Both the position numbers and the translations under genes were made by a program. Below are positions 16,485-25,300 of a DNA stretch of 36,478 nucleotides, piece after piece. The notes beneath the pieces are model-generated. The model was not told the DNA's origin, ran no database searches, and saw only the letters and a list, made by a program, of their open reading frames with translations. The DNA is taken from contig DCIM01000029.1 in NCBI GenBank assembly GCA_002316005.1, forward strand, positions 1-36,478, written 5' to 3'. The stretch is from Prevotellaceae bacterium UBA1726 (lineage in GTDB: Bacteria > Bacteroidota > Bacteroidia > Bacteroidales > Bacteroidaceae). Each line of letters opens with the position of its first letter. Positions within the stretch are counted from its first letter, which is position 1.

Positions 16485-16520
16485 AAACGGGCAAAAACGA
16501 GCGTCTGTAGGCCCTAATCC

Positions 16521-16551
16521 TTGGATTTTCAGCGGTTTAGTAGTAACTTTG
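16521..16551 (+). promoter_or_regulatory. Promoter for the SulP transporter
   Basis: TTG at 16521-16523 and TAACTTTG at 16544-16551 are separated by exactly 20 bases, the standard Bacteroidetes arrangement. The leader to the ATG at 16586 is about 25 bases. Confidence 0.75.
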
Positions 16552-16585
16552 CAAACAGTTTTCAAGATAATAATTTTTATTCACT

Positions 16586-18289
16586 ATGGCTTTTATAGAG
16601 ACAAATAACATCAAGGGTGACATTTTCGGTGGTATTACCGCTGGTATTGTAGCCCTTCCTTTGGCTTTGGCTTTCGGTATTCAGGCTTTCGGAGGCGTTG
16701 ACGATCCAAATGCCAGTGCTTGGGGTGCACTTGCCGGACTCGTTGGAGCAACAATGCTCGGATTCTTTGCATCACTTTTTGGCGGCACACACTCACAGAT
16801 CAGTGGTCCTACAGGTCCGATGACCGTTATCACTGCATCGCTCATTTCGGGTGCTTGGGCTTCTTCTCACAGTTTTGCAGCTGTGATGATTGCAATGTCG
16901 CTTGGCGGAATCTTCTGTGGTTTGTTCCAGATTCTCTTCGGTGTGATTCGCCTTGGCAAATATGTTCGTTACATTCCTTATCCAGTACTCTCAGGCTTTA
17001 TGTCGGGTATTGGTGTAATCATCATCCTTCAGCAGATTTATCCGCTCATTGGTATGAAGACTCCAATGCTTGTGGTTGATATGATTGCTCAGTTCCCACA
17101 TGCATTGACCGAGATTACAACCTACTGGCCATTGATTCTCGGACTTGGTACAATCCTCATCATTCAGGTGTTCCCTTACATCACAAAGAAGGTGCCTGCA
17201 ACACTCGTAGCATTGATTGTAATGACTATTGTTTCGCTTTACACAGGCCTTGACAAGTCGCTTACAATCGGTAACATCCCTTCTGGTCTTCCAATGCCTT
17301 TCTTCACAAAGGTGGAGTTGGCAGGACTCGACTGGTGGGCATTGATTCAGGCAGCACTTGTTCCTGGTCTTACACTTGCCGGACTTGGTTGTATTGACAC
17401 ACTTCTGACTTCGGTTGTAGCCGATAATATCACAAAGACAAAGCACAACTCAAATCAGGAACTCATTGGTCAGGGTGTTGGTAATGCCCTTGCTGGTTTG
17501 TTCTGTGGTATCTCGGGTGCTGGAGCAACAATGCGTACAGTGGTGAATGTGAAGTCGGGCGGTCGTTCGCAGATTTCGGGAATGGTTCATGCCCTCTTCC
17601 TTCTTGCAATCCTCCTCGGACTTGGTTCATTGGTTAAGTTTGTACCATTGTCGGTTCTTGCCGGTATTCTTGTCACAGTAGGTCTTGGCATTATCGATTT
17701 CCAGGGATTCCGCGACCTTGTTCGCATCCCTAAATCAGATGCTTTCGTATTGCTCGTAGTGTTCTTCACTACAGTGTTCGTTGACCTTCTCACAGCAGTA
17801 GGAATCGGTATGGTTATTGCTTGTGTGCTCTTCATGAAACGTGCAAGTGAACTTGTTGAGGCTACTTACACATCAGATGAACTTGAGGATATTGACACTG
17901 TTCAGCCTTGGGATGGTGAGGACGCAATTCCAGACGAGTTGCACCATCACATCTATATCCAGCGTATTGATGGTCCGTTGTTCTTTGGTTCTGTTTCGGG
18001 CTTCCAGCGTGTGATGCAGCAAGTGCCAGAAGGCACCAACCTCTGTATCATCCGTATGCGTCGTGTGAATTTCATCGACCATAGTGGAGTTCGTGCCGTT
18101 GAGACTGCCATTGCCGACCTCAAGGCTCAGGGTACAGAGGTATTCCTCACACATGTTCGCCCTCAACCAATGAAGTTGCTTCGCAAGGCAAACATCATCC
18201 CTGACCTCGTGAGCGAGAATCACATCTTCCCTGTTTTCCAGGATAGTATTGAATATCTCAAGGAAAACACCGCAGAGATTATCAAATAA
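16586..18289 (+). CDS. SulP family inorganic anion transporter with STAS domain
   Basis: The 567-residue inner-membrane protein has about 10-14 hydrophobic segments (residues 12-430). It carries the SulP motifs PLALAFGIQAFGG and GTHSQISGPTGPMTVI, the latter at about 67-82. A cytoplasmic STAS domain follows from about 440, with FIDHSGVRAVETAI around 495. SulP members move sulfate, bicarbonate or dicarboxylates, and the substrate cannot be told from sequence. The gene stands alone between its own promoter and the 18310-18368 terminator, so it is probably not part of the carbohydrate locus it interrupts. Confidence 0.92.
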   Translation: MAFIETNNIKGDIFGGITAGIVALPLALAFGIQAFGGVDDPNASAWGALAGLVGATMLGFFASLFGGTHSQISGPTGPMTVITASLISGAWASSHSFAAVMIAMSLGGIFCGLFQILFGVIRLGKYVRYIPYPVLSGFMSGIGVIIILQQIYPLIGMKTPMLVVDMIAQFPHALTEITTYWPLILGLGTILIIQVFPYITKKVPATLVALIVMTIVSLYTGLDKSLTIGNIPSGLPMPFFTKVELAGLDWWALIQAALVPGLTLAGLGCIDTLLTSVVADNITKTKHNSNQELIGQGVGNALAGLFCGISGAGATMRTVVNVKSGGRSQISGMVHALFLLAILLGLGSLVKFVPLSVLAGILVTVGLGIIDFQGFRDLVRIPKSDAFVLLVVFFTTVFVDLLTAVGIGMVIACVLFMKRASELVEATYTSDELEDIDTVQPWDGEDAIPDELHHHIYIQRIDGPLFFGSVSGFQRVMQQVPEGTNLCIIRMRRVNFIDHSGVRAVETAIADLKAQGTEVFLTHVRPQPMKLLRKANIIPDLVSENHIFPVFQDSIEYLKENTAEIIK

Positions 18290-18309
18290 GCCATAGGCTT
18301 ACAGATGAG

Positions 18310-18368
18310 AATCGGGAACTCTTTCGTTTTCTTCCTTCGAAAAGGTTGAGGCGATTGAGTTCCCGATT
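18310..18368 (+). terminator. Terminator-like hairpin behind the SulP gene
   Basis: AATCGGGAACTC at 18310-18321 pairs perfectly over 12 bp with 18357-18368 and is followed by TCGTTTT. The 35-base loop includes a smaller CCTTCGAAAAGG hairpin. Confidence 0.65.
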
Positions 18369-18378
18369 TCGTTTTGGC

Positions 18379-18463
18379 GTTACAAAAAACAGTCGTTTGT
18401 AACTTGCTGATAATCAGCCGTTCTGAGAAAAGGGTGGAATGAGGGAAAATTCGCTAGCGAATT
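18379..18463. repeat. Cluster of short palindromes between convergent genes
   Basis: Three dyads follow each other: GTTACAAA/TTTGTAAC (18379-18403), GCTGAT-A-ATCAGC (18406-18418) and the perfect 16-base palindrome AATTCGCTAGCGAATT (18448-18463). They fill the gap between the SulP terminator and the 22-bp array. Confidence 0.55.
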
Positions 18464-18468
18464 CTTTG

Positions 18469-18546
18469 TCATTCCACTGAAATGACCTCCTCATTCCACT
18501 GAAATGACCACATCATTCCATTGGAATGACCACATCATTTCATAGG
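18469..18546. repeat. 22-bp tandem palindromic repeat array (left copy)
   Basis: Three full units start at 18469, 18491 and 18513 and a half unit at 18535, with a period of exactly 22 bases. Each unit is TCATTYCA-n-TGRAATGA followed by a CCnCn-type spacer. The third unit is a perfect dyad (TCATTCCATTGGAATGA). The array lies between the 3' ends of the SulP and AraC genes. The same unit and period occur at 35824-35911. Confidence 0.85.
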
Positions 18547-18580
18547 TTTGATATTTTATGAATAGTTGAAAGTGCAAAAG

Positions 18581-19510
18581 TTATAAATCGCACGACTGAT
18601 TTTTCGCTTTTTTCTTTGTTGCCAAGTCTGCTGATTTCTCGTTTTCGCGGAAGTCGGAAGGTAGGAATCCTGTGCAGCGTTTGAAGAATTTTACGAAGTA
18701 AGACGGATCTTCAAAGCCCAGATAATAGGCCGTTTCCTTAATCATCATATTCGAGAATCGCATTAGTCGCTTTGCCTCAAGCACCACTCGGTCGTTGATG
18801 AAATTGAGTGCCGACTTGCCCGAACACTCCGTAACGCAGTTGCTCAGAGTCTTTGTTGATACATTCAGAAGGTCGGCATATTCTTTTACAGTGTGCAGGC
18901 GGCGATACTCTTGCTCAAGAGAACGACGGAAGCGCACAAAGAGGCGATGAGATGGTTTTGTTTCGTTGAGCGAATTGGCATCACGACGCATACTGTGGCG
19001 ACTGATGTTTATGAGAAACATCTTTACAATGGAACGCAACATATCAAGATGTGCGAATTCACTCTCCTTCTTCTGTTCGTCCTCCATCAGATGGATTAGA
19101 TTCTCGAGCGTTGGCACAATCTCTTCGTCAATGACGCAGAATGGTTCTGAGTCAAAGGCGTTGAACATGTTGTATTTGATGAAAAGGTCCTCGTCGGCTT
19201 TCTCTTCCTTTAGGAAATCGTTGCAGAATTTGAGTAGAATACCCTTGTGGCGGGTGGTGCCGTCAAAGTGGTGAACCTGCCCCGGAGAAAGGAAGAAAAT
19301 GGTGTTTTTCTTCACTTCGTAGTCCTGAAAGTCGATTGTGTGAACTCCCCCCGCTTCGCGAAACCAGATAATCTCGTAGAAAGTGTGGACATGCGAAAGA
19401 CTATTGTCCATTGTGTCGTGGTCGAAGAACTCAGGTATGTAGTCAATGTGGAATCCCACTCCCTGAGGATTCTCACACACCATATTATATATAGTATTCA
19501 GTGCTTGCAT
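18581..19510 (-). CDS. AraC family transcriptional regulator
   Basis: Starting at the ATG at 19510 the protein has 309 residues. The N-terminal half is a cupin-like sensor domain (HVHTFYEIIWFREAGGVHTI, FFLSPGQVHHFDG). The C-terminal 100 residues are two helix-turn-helix motifs (VKEYADLLNVSTKTLSNCV, then IKETAYYLGFEDPSYFVKFF). The open frame extends upstream to 19738, but the promoter -7 box at 19546-19553 lies inside that extension, so the short form is right. AraC-cupin proteins usually sense small sugars or related compounds. It lies between the two arms of the carbohydrate locus and is the only regulator in view, but it could equally control the divergent rubrerythrin. Confidence 0.88.
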   Translation of the reverse strand: MQALNTIYNMVCENPQGVGFHIDYIPEFFDHDTMDNSLSHVHTFYEIIWFREAGGVHTIDFQDYEVKKNTIFFLSPGQVHHFDGTTRHKGILLKFCNDFLKEEKADEDLFIKYNMFNAFDSEPFCVIDEEIVPTLENLIHLMEDEQKKESEFAHLDMLRSIVKMFLINISRHSMRRDANSLNETKPSHRLFVRFRRSLEQEYRRLHTVKEYADLLNVSTKTLSNCVTECSGKSALNFINDRVVLEAKRLMRFSNMMIKETAYYLGFEDPSYFVKFFKRCTGFLPSDFRENEKSADLATKKKAKNQSCDL

Positions 19511-19545
19511 AGCTATTCGATACGGTTTTTCTCGTTTTGACGGCG

Positions 19546-19572
19546 CAAAGTTAGCAATTATGTTTGAAACAA
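19546..19572 (-). promoter_or_regulatory. Promoter for the AraC-type regulator
   Basis: TAACTTTG on the minus strand (19553-19546) is a good -7 box. The nearest -33 candidate, TTG at 572-570, gives a short spacing of 16, so the promoter may be weak or activator-dependent. Confidence 0.5.
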
Positions 19573-19596
19573 CGATAGCGGAAATCGGCAAAGATG

Positions 19597-19653
19597 TGGC
19601 AAATTTTGGAAAAAATACGCATTGGAATACTAATTTTCCCAAATTTACCGCCA
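19597..19653. promoter_or_regulatory. Imperfect inverted repeat between araC-type and rubrerythrin genes
   Basis: 19597-19613 (TGGCAAATTTTGGAAAA) pairs with 19634-19653 apart from a 3-base insertion and one mismatch. It lies between the two divergent promoters and could bind a regulator of either gene. Confidence 0.4.
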
Positions 19654-19670
19654 CTTTTCCAATATGTTTT

Positions 19671-19700
19671 TTTGAAAAAGCGAGGAAGTTTGTAAATTTG
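19671..19700 (+). promoter_or_regulatory. Promoter for rubrerythrin
   Basis: TTTG at 19671-19674 and TAAATTTG at 19693-19700 with 18 bases between them. The leader to the ATG at 19741 is about 33 bases and A-rich. Confidence 0.65.
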
Positions 19701-19740
19701 TAAACAGAAATAACAATAATAACAAAAAAACAATTCAATT

Positions 19741-20280
19741 ATGGCAACAAAGTATTCAGGTACCCAGACAGAGAAGAATCTGGAAACAGCATTCGCTGGT
19801 GAGAGTCAGGCACGCAACAAGTACACTTATTTCGCTTCAAAGGCAAAGAAGGAAGGTTTTGAGCAGATTGCAGCAATTTTCCTCCACACAGCCGACAACG
19901 AGAAGGAGCATGCAAAGATGTGGTTCAAGGAATTGAACGGTATTGGTTCAACAGCCGAGAATCTTGCAGCAGCTGCAGCAGGCGAGAACTTTGAGTGGAC
20001 AGATATGTACGAAGGTTTTGCAAAGACAGCCGAAGAGGAAGGTTTTGCAGAACTCGCTGAGAAATTCCGCCTTGTAGCAGCAATCGAAAAGCGTCACGAA
20101 GAGCGCTATCGTGCTCTCCTCCACAATGTAGAGGCACAGGAAGTGTTCAAGAAGAGTGAGGTTAAGGTATGGGAATGCCGTAACTGCGGTCATATCGTAG
20201 TTGGTACAGAGGCACCAGAACTTTGTCCTACTTGCGCACATCCTCAGGCTTACTTTGAGGTAGTTGCTGACAACTATTAA
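19741..20280 (+). CDS. rbr: Rubrerythrin
   Basis: A 179-residue cytoplasmic peroxide-reducing protein of anaerobes. Residues 1-130 form the ferritin-like four-helix bundle with the di-iron ligands in FAGES (Glu 21), DNEKEH (Glu 54, His 57), TAEEEGF (about 97-99) and the EKRHEER segment (117-121). The C-terminal rubredoxin-like domain has CRNCGH and CPTCAHP (Cys 146, 149, 162, 165) for one more iron. Length and motifs are complete. It has its own promoter and terminator, so it is a single-gene unit divergent from the AraC-type gene. Oxidative stress control is likely from family knowledge. Confidence 0.96.
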   Translation: MATKYSGTQTEKNLETAFAGESQARNKYTYFASKAKKEGFEQIAAIFLHTADNEKEHAKMWFKELNGIGSTAENLAAAAAGENFEWTDMYEGFAKTAEEEGFAELAEKFRLVAAIEKRHEERYRALLHNVEAQEVFKKSEVKVWECRNCGHIVVGTEAPELCPTCAHPQAYFEVVADNY

Positions 20281-20370
20281 TTCCGACTTTACAGTAAATC
20301 AATCGACATAGTTATCTATTAAAAGATTGTATTTCAGAAAAACAACGGATAATTAGCATTTTAATCTGTG

Positions 20371-20407
20371 GGCAGAATCAGGCAACGACTTGATTCTGCC
20401 TTTTCTT
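20371..20407 (+). terminator. Intrinsic terminator of rubrerythrin
   Basis: GGCAGAATCA at 20371-20380 pairs perfectly with TGATTCTGCC at 20391-20400 around a 10-base loop. TTTTCTT follows. Confidence 0.85.
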
Positions 20408-20468
20408 GTTGCTTGGTTAAAATTGCTTAAATTGTGAGATGATAAGTTTATTATTGTTGTAAAAACAA

Positions 20469-20476
20469 TTACCTTT
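20469..20476 (+). promoter_or_regulatory. -7 promoter box upstream of the candidate small RNA
   Basis: TACCTTTG fits TAnnTTTG and is followed by CAAACGATT. No clean TTG lies at the expected distance; GTTTA at 20446-20450 is the closest. Transcription would begin near 20483. Confidence 0.45.
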
Positions 20477-20482
20477 GCAAAC

Positions 20483-20744
20483 GATTATGCAAGGCATAGT
20501 CAAAAGTTTTCTGTTTCCCTTTGGTTTGGGGAGAAATAAAAGTAATAAATGGTTTATCAAGTGAAGGGATGGCTTGTGAAAGTCTCCCTTCCTTTTGACC
20601 AAAAGAAAATCTCTCTTATAAACCAATTACTTACAATCTACAGTCTTTCGGCAATGTCCGTTAGACAAGCCTATCTTAAACTAAAAGAACAAAACCTTAA
20701 AGTAATTATTATCTCTGGGGCGGTACTTCGGTGCTGCCCTTTTT
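20483..20744 (+). ncRNA. Candidate structured small RNA
   Basis: This is a roughly 260-base interval with a promoter-like box before it, a strong terminator at its end and no credible gene. The structures seen are a TTTCT..AGAAA hairpin near 20507-20536, a 15-bp stem (20539-20556 with 20617-20631, one 3-base bulge) enclosing a GAAGGGA/TCCCTTC hairpin, a CTTTT/AAAAG hairpin (20591-20604), and GTCT..CGG/CCG..AGAC at 20642-20665. The overlapping 88-codon frame at 20549-20815 runs through the terminator and looks like chance. Size and layout would suit 6S RNA or another regulatory RNA, but I saw no diagnostic motif of 6S, RNase P, tmRNA or SRP RNA. It could also be a long leader that terminates before the next operon. 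Confidence 0.5.
20718..20744 (+). terminator. Strong terminator with UUCG tetraloop
   Basis: GGGCGGTAC (20718-20726) and GTGCTGCCC (20731-20739) form a 9-bp stem with two G-T pairs, closed by a C(UUCG)G loop. TTTTT follows. It ends the candidate small RNA. Confidence 0.85.
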
Positions 20745-21004
20745 GTTTTACTTTACCTTTCTTGACAGCGAATTTTGCCCAAATTTCCCGCCAAAGTCAT
20801 TTTTTTATAATGTAAAAATTGAATTAATATCAAAATTGAACCTATTCTTATAAAAACAGAGTCAAACAATTCAGTTTAGTATTTCAGTTTTTTGTTTCTT
20901 TTAAGAATATTTGTACTTTTGCATATATAAATCGCAACCTAAATCAATGTAACGACTAAAAAAGTAGTGGGCTTAACAAGAATCAAAAACCAAAATTAAA
21001 AAAT
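20745..21004 (+). other. Leader region of the SusC/D operon
   Basis: About 260 AT-rich bases without a gene. They contain the operon promoter at 20892-20921 and a short A-rich leader before the ATG at 21005. I see no other structure. Confidence 0.6.
20892..20921 (+). promoter_or_regulatory. Promoter of the SusC/D operon
   Basis: TTG at 20892-20894 (within TTTTTTG) and TACTTTTG at 20914-20921 are separated by 19 bases. The leader of about 75 bases ends in an A-rich stretch before the first gene. Confidence 0.75.
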
Positions 21005-22372
21005 ATGATGAAATTTACAAGAAAAGGAAGATGGCTGGCAGCAATTCTTGCAGTTGCTATTACCATCCCATTGGCTTCATGTAGTTCGGAGGAGAATTCA
21101 GCTCCGAGTTACGATCCAAGCAAACCAATTGTTTGTGAAAGTTTCAGTCCTACCGGTGGTCCTATTTCCACACAGGTAATTCTTACAGGACAGAACTTCG
21201 GCTCTGATGTTTCGGCTGTAAAGGTTTTTTTCAACGAAAAAGAAGCGCCTGTCATTGGAGTAAACGATGACCATATGTTGGTTCTTGCTCCTCGTCTCCC
21301 TGGTGAGAATGTTGTCATCAAGGTAGTAATCGGTAATCAGGAAGCTTGTTTCGGTGAGTATTTCGATTATCAGATTCAGACCAACATCTCTACAATCTGT
21401 GGTGGAGACGCAAGTGCTACAACCGATCCTGTAGGTACTGTTTCTCTTGCCGAGGCCCAGTTCAAGCATAGCATCAGTGACTGTATTCAGTGCGACCGTC
21501 GTGGAAACATCTTCTTTGGTTTCAATGGCGATAACAGCGATCATATCCGTTATGTTGCTAATACCACAGCAGATAAGTTGAAGGTAATCGACAATCCAGG
21601 TGTATTCCTCACAGTCCCTATTGTTGTCTATCACCCAGTAAAGGACCGTGTCTATCACATGCAGGCGAATATTGCCAACAGCGAATTCTGGTGGTATGAT
21701 CAAGATAATGACTTTGTACAGATGGACAAGTCGTCAGTAAGTTGGGATGATATGGATTTTGTTCCTTCAGGAATGGCCGCTTGGGCAGCTCGTCGTACAG
21801 CAGCATACAACTGGAGTGATGGAATGTTCTATACTCGTGGTTATGGCGGTTACCTTATTCGTTTTGATCCAGAGACAGCAATGGGTCAGAACCTTACTTA
21901 TGTTTTTGCATCTGCCCCAGGCATCGGTACAACCAATGGTAGCACCTACGGTTCGGTATTCGACAAGGAAACTCCAAACATCATGTACTTCAGCAATGAC
22001 GATACACATTGTATATATCGTCTTGATGTTTCTTCAGGTTCATGCACTGTTCTTACAGGTACATCCGGAACTTCAGGCTATATGGACGGTCCTCTCAAGC
22101 AGGCACAGTTCAACTCGCCTCATCAGATGTGTATTGACAGTGAAAACAATATTTATGTAACCGACACAAATAACCATTGCATCCGCAAGATCAACCTCAA
22201 GACAGGTTTCGTATCAACAGTGGCTGGTATCCCACAGTCTTCTGGTTATGTGAACGGTACAAGCGAATCGGCAAAGTTCAACAAGCCTGTCGGTCTCTGC
22301 ATTGACCAGAATGATATTCTCTTTGTAGGCGACAGCGAGAACCATGCAATTCGTCGTGTGGCTATTGAATAA
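21005..22372 (+). CDS. IPT/TIG and NHL-repeat lipoprotein
   Basis: The first gene of the SusC/D operon encodes a 455-residue lipoprotein (LASC, Cys 26). An IPT/TIG Ig-like domain (about 42-120, FSPTGGPISTQVILTGQNFG) is followed by a six-bladed-propeller-type region. Its last part has clear NHL repeats (INSPHQMCIDSENNIYVTDTNNHCIRKI-type wording, about 370-455). Such proteins occur in many Bacteroidetes glycan loci and are thought to bind sugar at the cell surface. The actual ligand cannot be read. A second ATG at 21008 is an equally possible start. The SusC gene begins 27 bases after its stop. Confidence 0.82.
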   Translation: MMKFTRKGRWLAAILAVAITIPLASCSSEENSAPSYDPSKPIVCESFSPTGGPISTQVILTGQNFGSDVSAVKVFFNEKEAPVIGVNDDHMLVLAPRLPGENVVIKVVIGNQEACFGEYFDYQIQTNISTICGGDASATTDPVGTVSLAEAQFKHSISDCIQCDRRGNIFFGFNGDNSDHIRYVANTTADKLKVIDNPGVFLTVPIVVYHPVKDRVYHMQANIANSEFWWYDQDNDFVQMDKSSVSWDDMDFVPSGMAAWAARRTAAYNWSDGMFYTRGYGGYLIRFDPETAMGQNLTYVFASAPGIGTTNGSTYGSVFDKETPNIMYFSNDDTHCIYRLDVSSGSCTVLTGTSGTSGYMDGPLKQAQFNSPHQMCIDSENNIYVTDTNNHCIRKINLKTGFVSTVAGIPQSSGYVNGTSESAKFNKPVGLCIDQNDILFVGDSENHAIRRVAIE

Positions 22373-22399
22373 GGTATAATCATAAATAAGAAGTAAAAT

Positions 22400-25300
22400 A
22401 TGAACCGTATATATTTATCATTACTGTTTGTCCTTGCGCTGCTGTTGCCTCAGAATGTGGTAATGGCACAGGACAAGTCAACTTTCGCTGTAGTCGGTGA
22501 TGTTGTTGACCAAAACGGTGAGCCAATCATCGGTGCTTATGTAACTATCAAGGATAAACCAGGTGTAGGTGCAGTAACCGATATTGATGGTAGATTCAAC
22601 ATCAAAGTTTCGATGTATGATCAGATTTCTGTAACCTATGTGGGTTATGAAGCATATAACCATCGTTTCACAAAGAAAGAAGATTACTTGAAGATTACTC
22701 TTCAGGAGAATACAAATGATGTTGACGAAGTTGTAGTTGTAGGTATGGGTACCCAGCGTAAGGTCTCTGTGGCAGGTGCTATCACCACCATAGACCCAGG
22801 ACAGTTGGAGCGCCCTGCTACCAATATCGTTAACACTCTTGCTGGTCGAGTAGCCGGTGTCATTGGTGTTCAGTCATCAGGTGAGCCTGGAAAGAATATC
22901 TCGGAGTTCTGGGTTCGTGGTATCGGAACATTCGGCGCTAATTCTTCTGCTCTTGTCCTCATTGATGGTCTTGAGGGTAGTCTCTCACAGGTTGAGGCTG
23001 CCGATGTAGAGAGCTTCTCGGTGTTGAAGGATGCCTCTGCTACTGCTATCTATGGTAGCCGTGGTGCTAATGGTGTTGTTATTGTGACAACAAAGCGTGG
23101 TCTTGAGCAGAAACTTCGTGTTACTGCCCGTGCCAACATGACAATCTCACAACTCAAGCGTCTTCCAGAGTATCTGAATGCTACACAGTATGCAGAACTT
23201 GCAAATGAGGCTGCAGCAGCATCAAGCATGAATCCAATCTACTCGCAGACAGATATGGATATCATCCGTTATGGTCTTGACAGCGACCTTTATCCAAATG
23301 TCAACTGGCAGGACGAGCTCTTGAAGACTACTTCAATGCAGAAGACTTACTTTGTTAGTGCTCAGGGTGGTGGATCTATTGCTCGTTACTATGCATCACT
23401 TGGTATGTCGAACGAAGAGTCGGCTTATAAGATGGCCTCAGACTCGCCTTATAAGGATGGTGTAGGTTATAACACTTATAACTATCGTATGAACCTTGAT
23501 ATCAACCTCACAAAGTCAACAAAGGTTTATATCGGTGCAACATCTTATCTCTCTGTAAACAAGCGCCCTTCAATGGGTAAAGGTTATAGCAATACAAGTA
23601 TGACCGACTGGATTTGGAGTTCGCAGGCAAAAACAACCCCTCTCCGTTATCCTCTCCGCTATTCAAACGGATATCTCCCAGCATCTGATGACGGTGATGA
23701 TATCTCGCCATATGTATTGCTCAACTACACTGGTACAACAAAGCAGCAGAATTTCCGCAACCTCGTAACTTTGGCTGTAGAGCAGGACTTCTCTTTCATT
23801 ACCAAAGGTCTTACTGCAAAGATGCAAGGTTCGCTCGATACTAAGTCTCTCCTCGGTGAAAGCCGTTACCAGATGCCTGCACTCTATCTGGCTACAGGTC
23901 GTAACAGCCAGGGTGACCTCCTCCTTTCTCAGCGTGTGAACCGCGTTTCTGTAGGATATAGTTCTGCAGCTTCGACATGGCGTAAGCTCTATTTCGATGC
24001 AAATGTCAACTATAACCGCAAGTTTGATGAGCATTCAATTGGTGCCCTCCTTTACTACTATATGCAGGATGAGATGTCAACAGGTGCATCTTCAAGTATG
24101 AGCGCCATTCCACGCCGTTATCAGAGCCTCTCTGGTCGTATCAACTACGGTTACAAGGATACATACTTCATTGATGCAAACTTCGGTTACACAGGCTCGG
24201 AGAACTTCCAACCGGGTCGCCAGTATGGTTTCTTCCCATCAATGGCGTTGGCTTGGATTCCTACTCAGTATAAGTTCGTTCAGGATGCACTCCCTTGGCT
24301 TTCATTCCTCAAACTCCGTGGTTCTTACGGTATTGTAGGTAACGACCAGATTGCATCAAGCCGTTTCCCTTATCTCACACTTATCAGCGAGTCTACCACT
24401 GGCGTAGGTGTTTGGGGCGGTCGTGGTTCGCTGACAGAAAGTCAGGTAGGTGCCGACAACCTTGTTTGGGAGAAGGCAAAGAAGATGGACTTCGGTATGG
24501 ATCTCCATCTCTTCAAAGATAAGTTCACTGTAACTCTCGACTACTTCCTTGATCTTCGTGAGTCTATCTTCCAGCAGCGTACTCAGGTTCCTTCGTATGT
24601 AGGTCTTGTTTCAATGCCTTATGGTAATGTAGGTAGCATGAAGTCATGGGGTGGTGATGGTAACTTCGAGTACTTCCAGAAGATTGGCAAGAGCCTCAAT
24701 CTCACATTCCGTGGAAACTTCACTCTCTCAAAGAATAAGATTATCAACTGGGAGGAAGCTCGTCAGCCTTACGAATATCTCGAGCGTAATGGTTTTGCCA
24801 ACAATGTGCAGCGTGGTTACATCGCCCTTGGTTTGTTCAAGGACCAGGAAGAAATTGATATGAGCCCTTCACAGTTTGGTACTCTACGCCCGGGCGATAT
24901 AAAATATAAAGATGTGAATGGTGACGGTAAGATTAACTCCGATGATAAGGTACCATTGTTTGCTTACTCAGGAGTACCTCAGTTCATGTACGGATTTGGT
25001 TTCTCAGCAGAGTACAAGGGTTGGACATTGAATGTTCTCTTCAAGGGTACAGGTCATAACTACTTCCTCTATGGTGGTGGAGATGGAAACAACTTCGCAG
25101 GTTATATGCCATTCTACTCTGGTTCGGCAGGAAATGTCCTTTCGTTGGTTTACAATCAGGAGAACCGCTGGACATCAGCAGAATACTCAGGCGATCCTTC
25201 AACAGAGAATCCTAATGCTCGATTCCCTCGTCTTTATTACGGAACAAATACCAATAACACAAAACCTTCTACATTCTGGATGGGCGATGCTCGCTACCTC

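Noticed and set aside
19511..19738. N-terminal extension of the AraC-type protein to 19738
   Set aside because: The promoter -7 box lies inside the extension and the added residues do not resemble AraC proteins.
20549..20815. 88-codon ORF in the candidate RNA
   Set aside because: It runs straight through a strong terminator, has no recognisable domain, and its start lies inside a stem.
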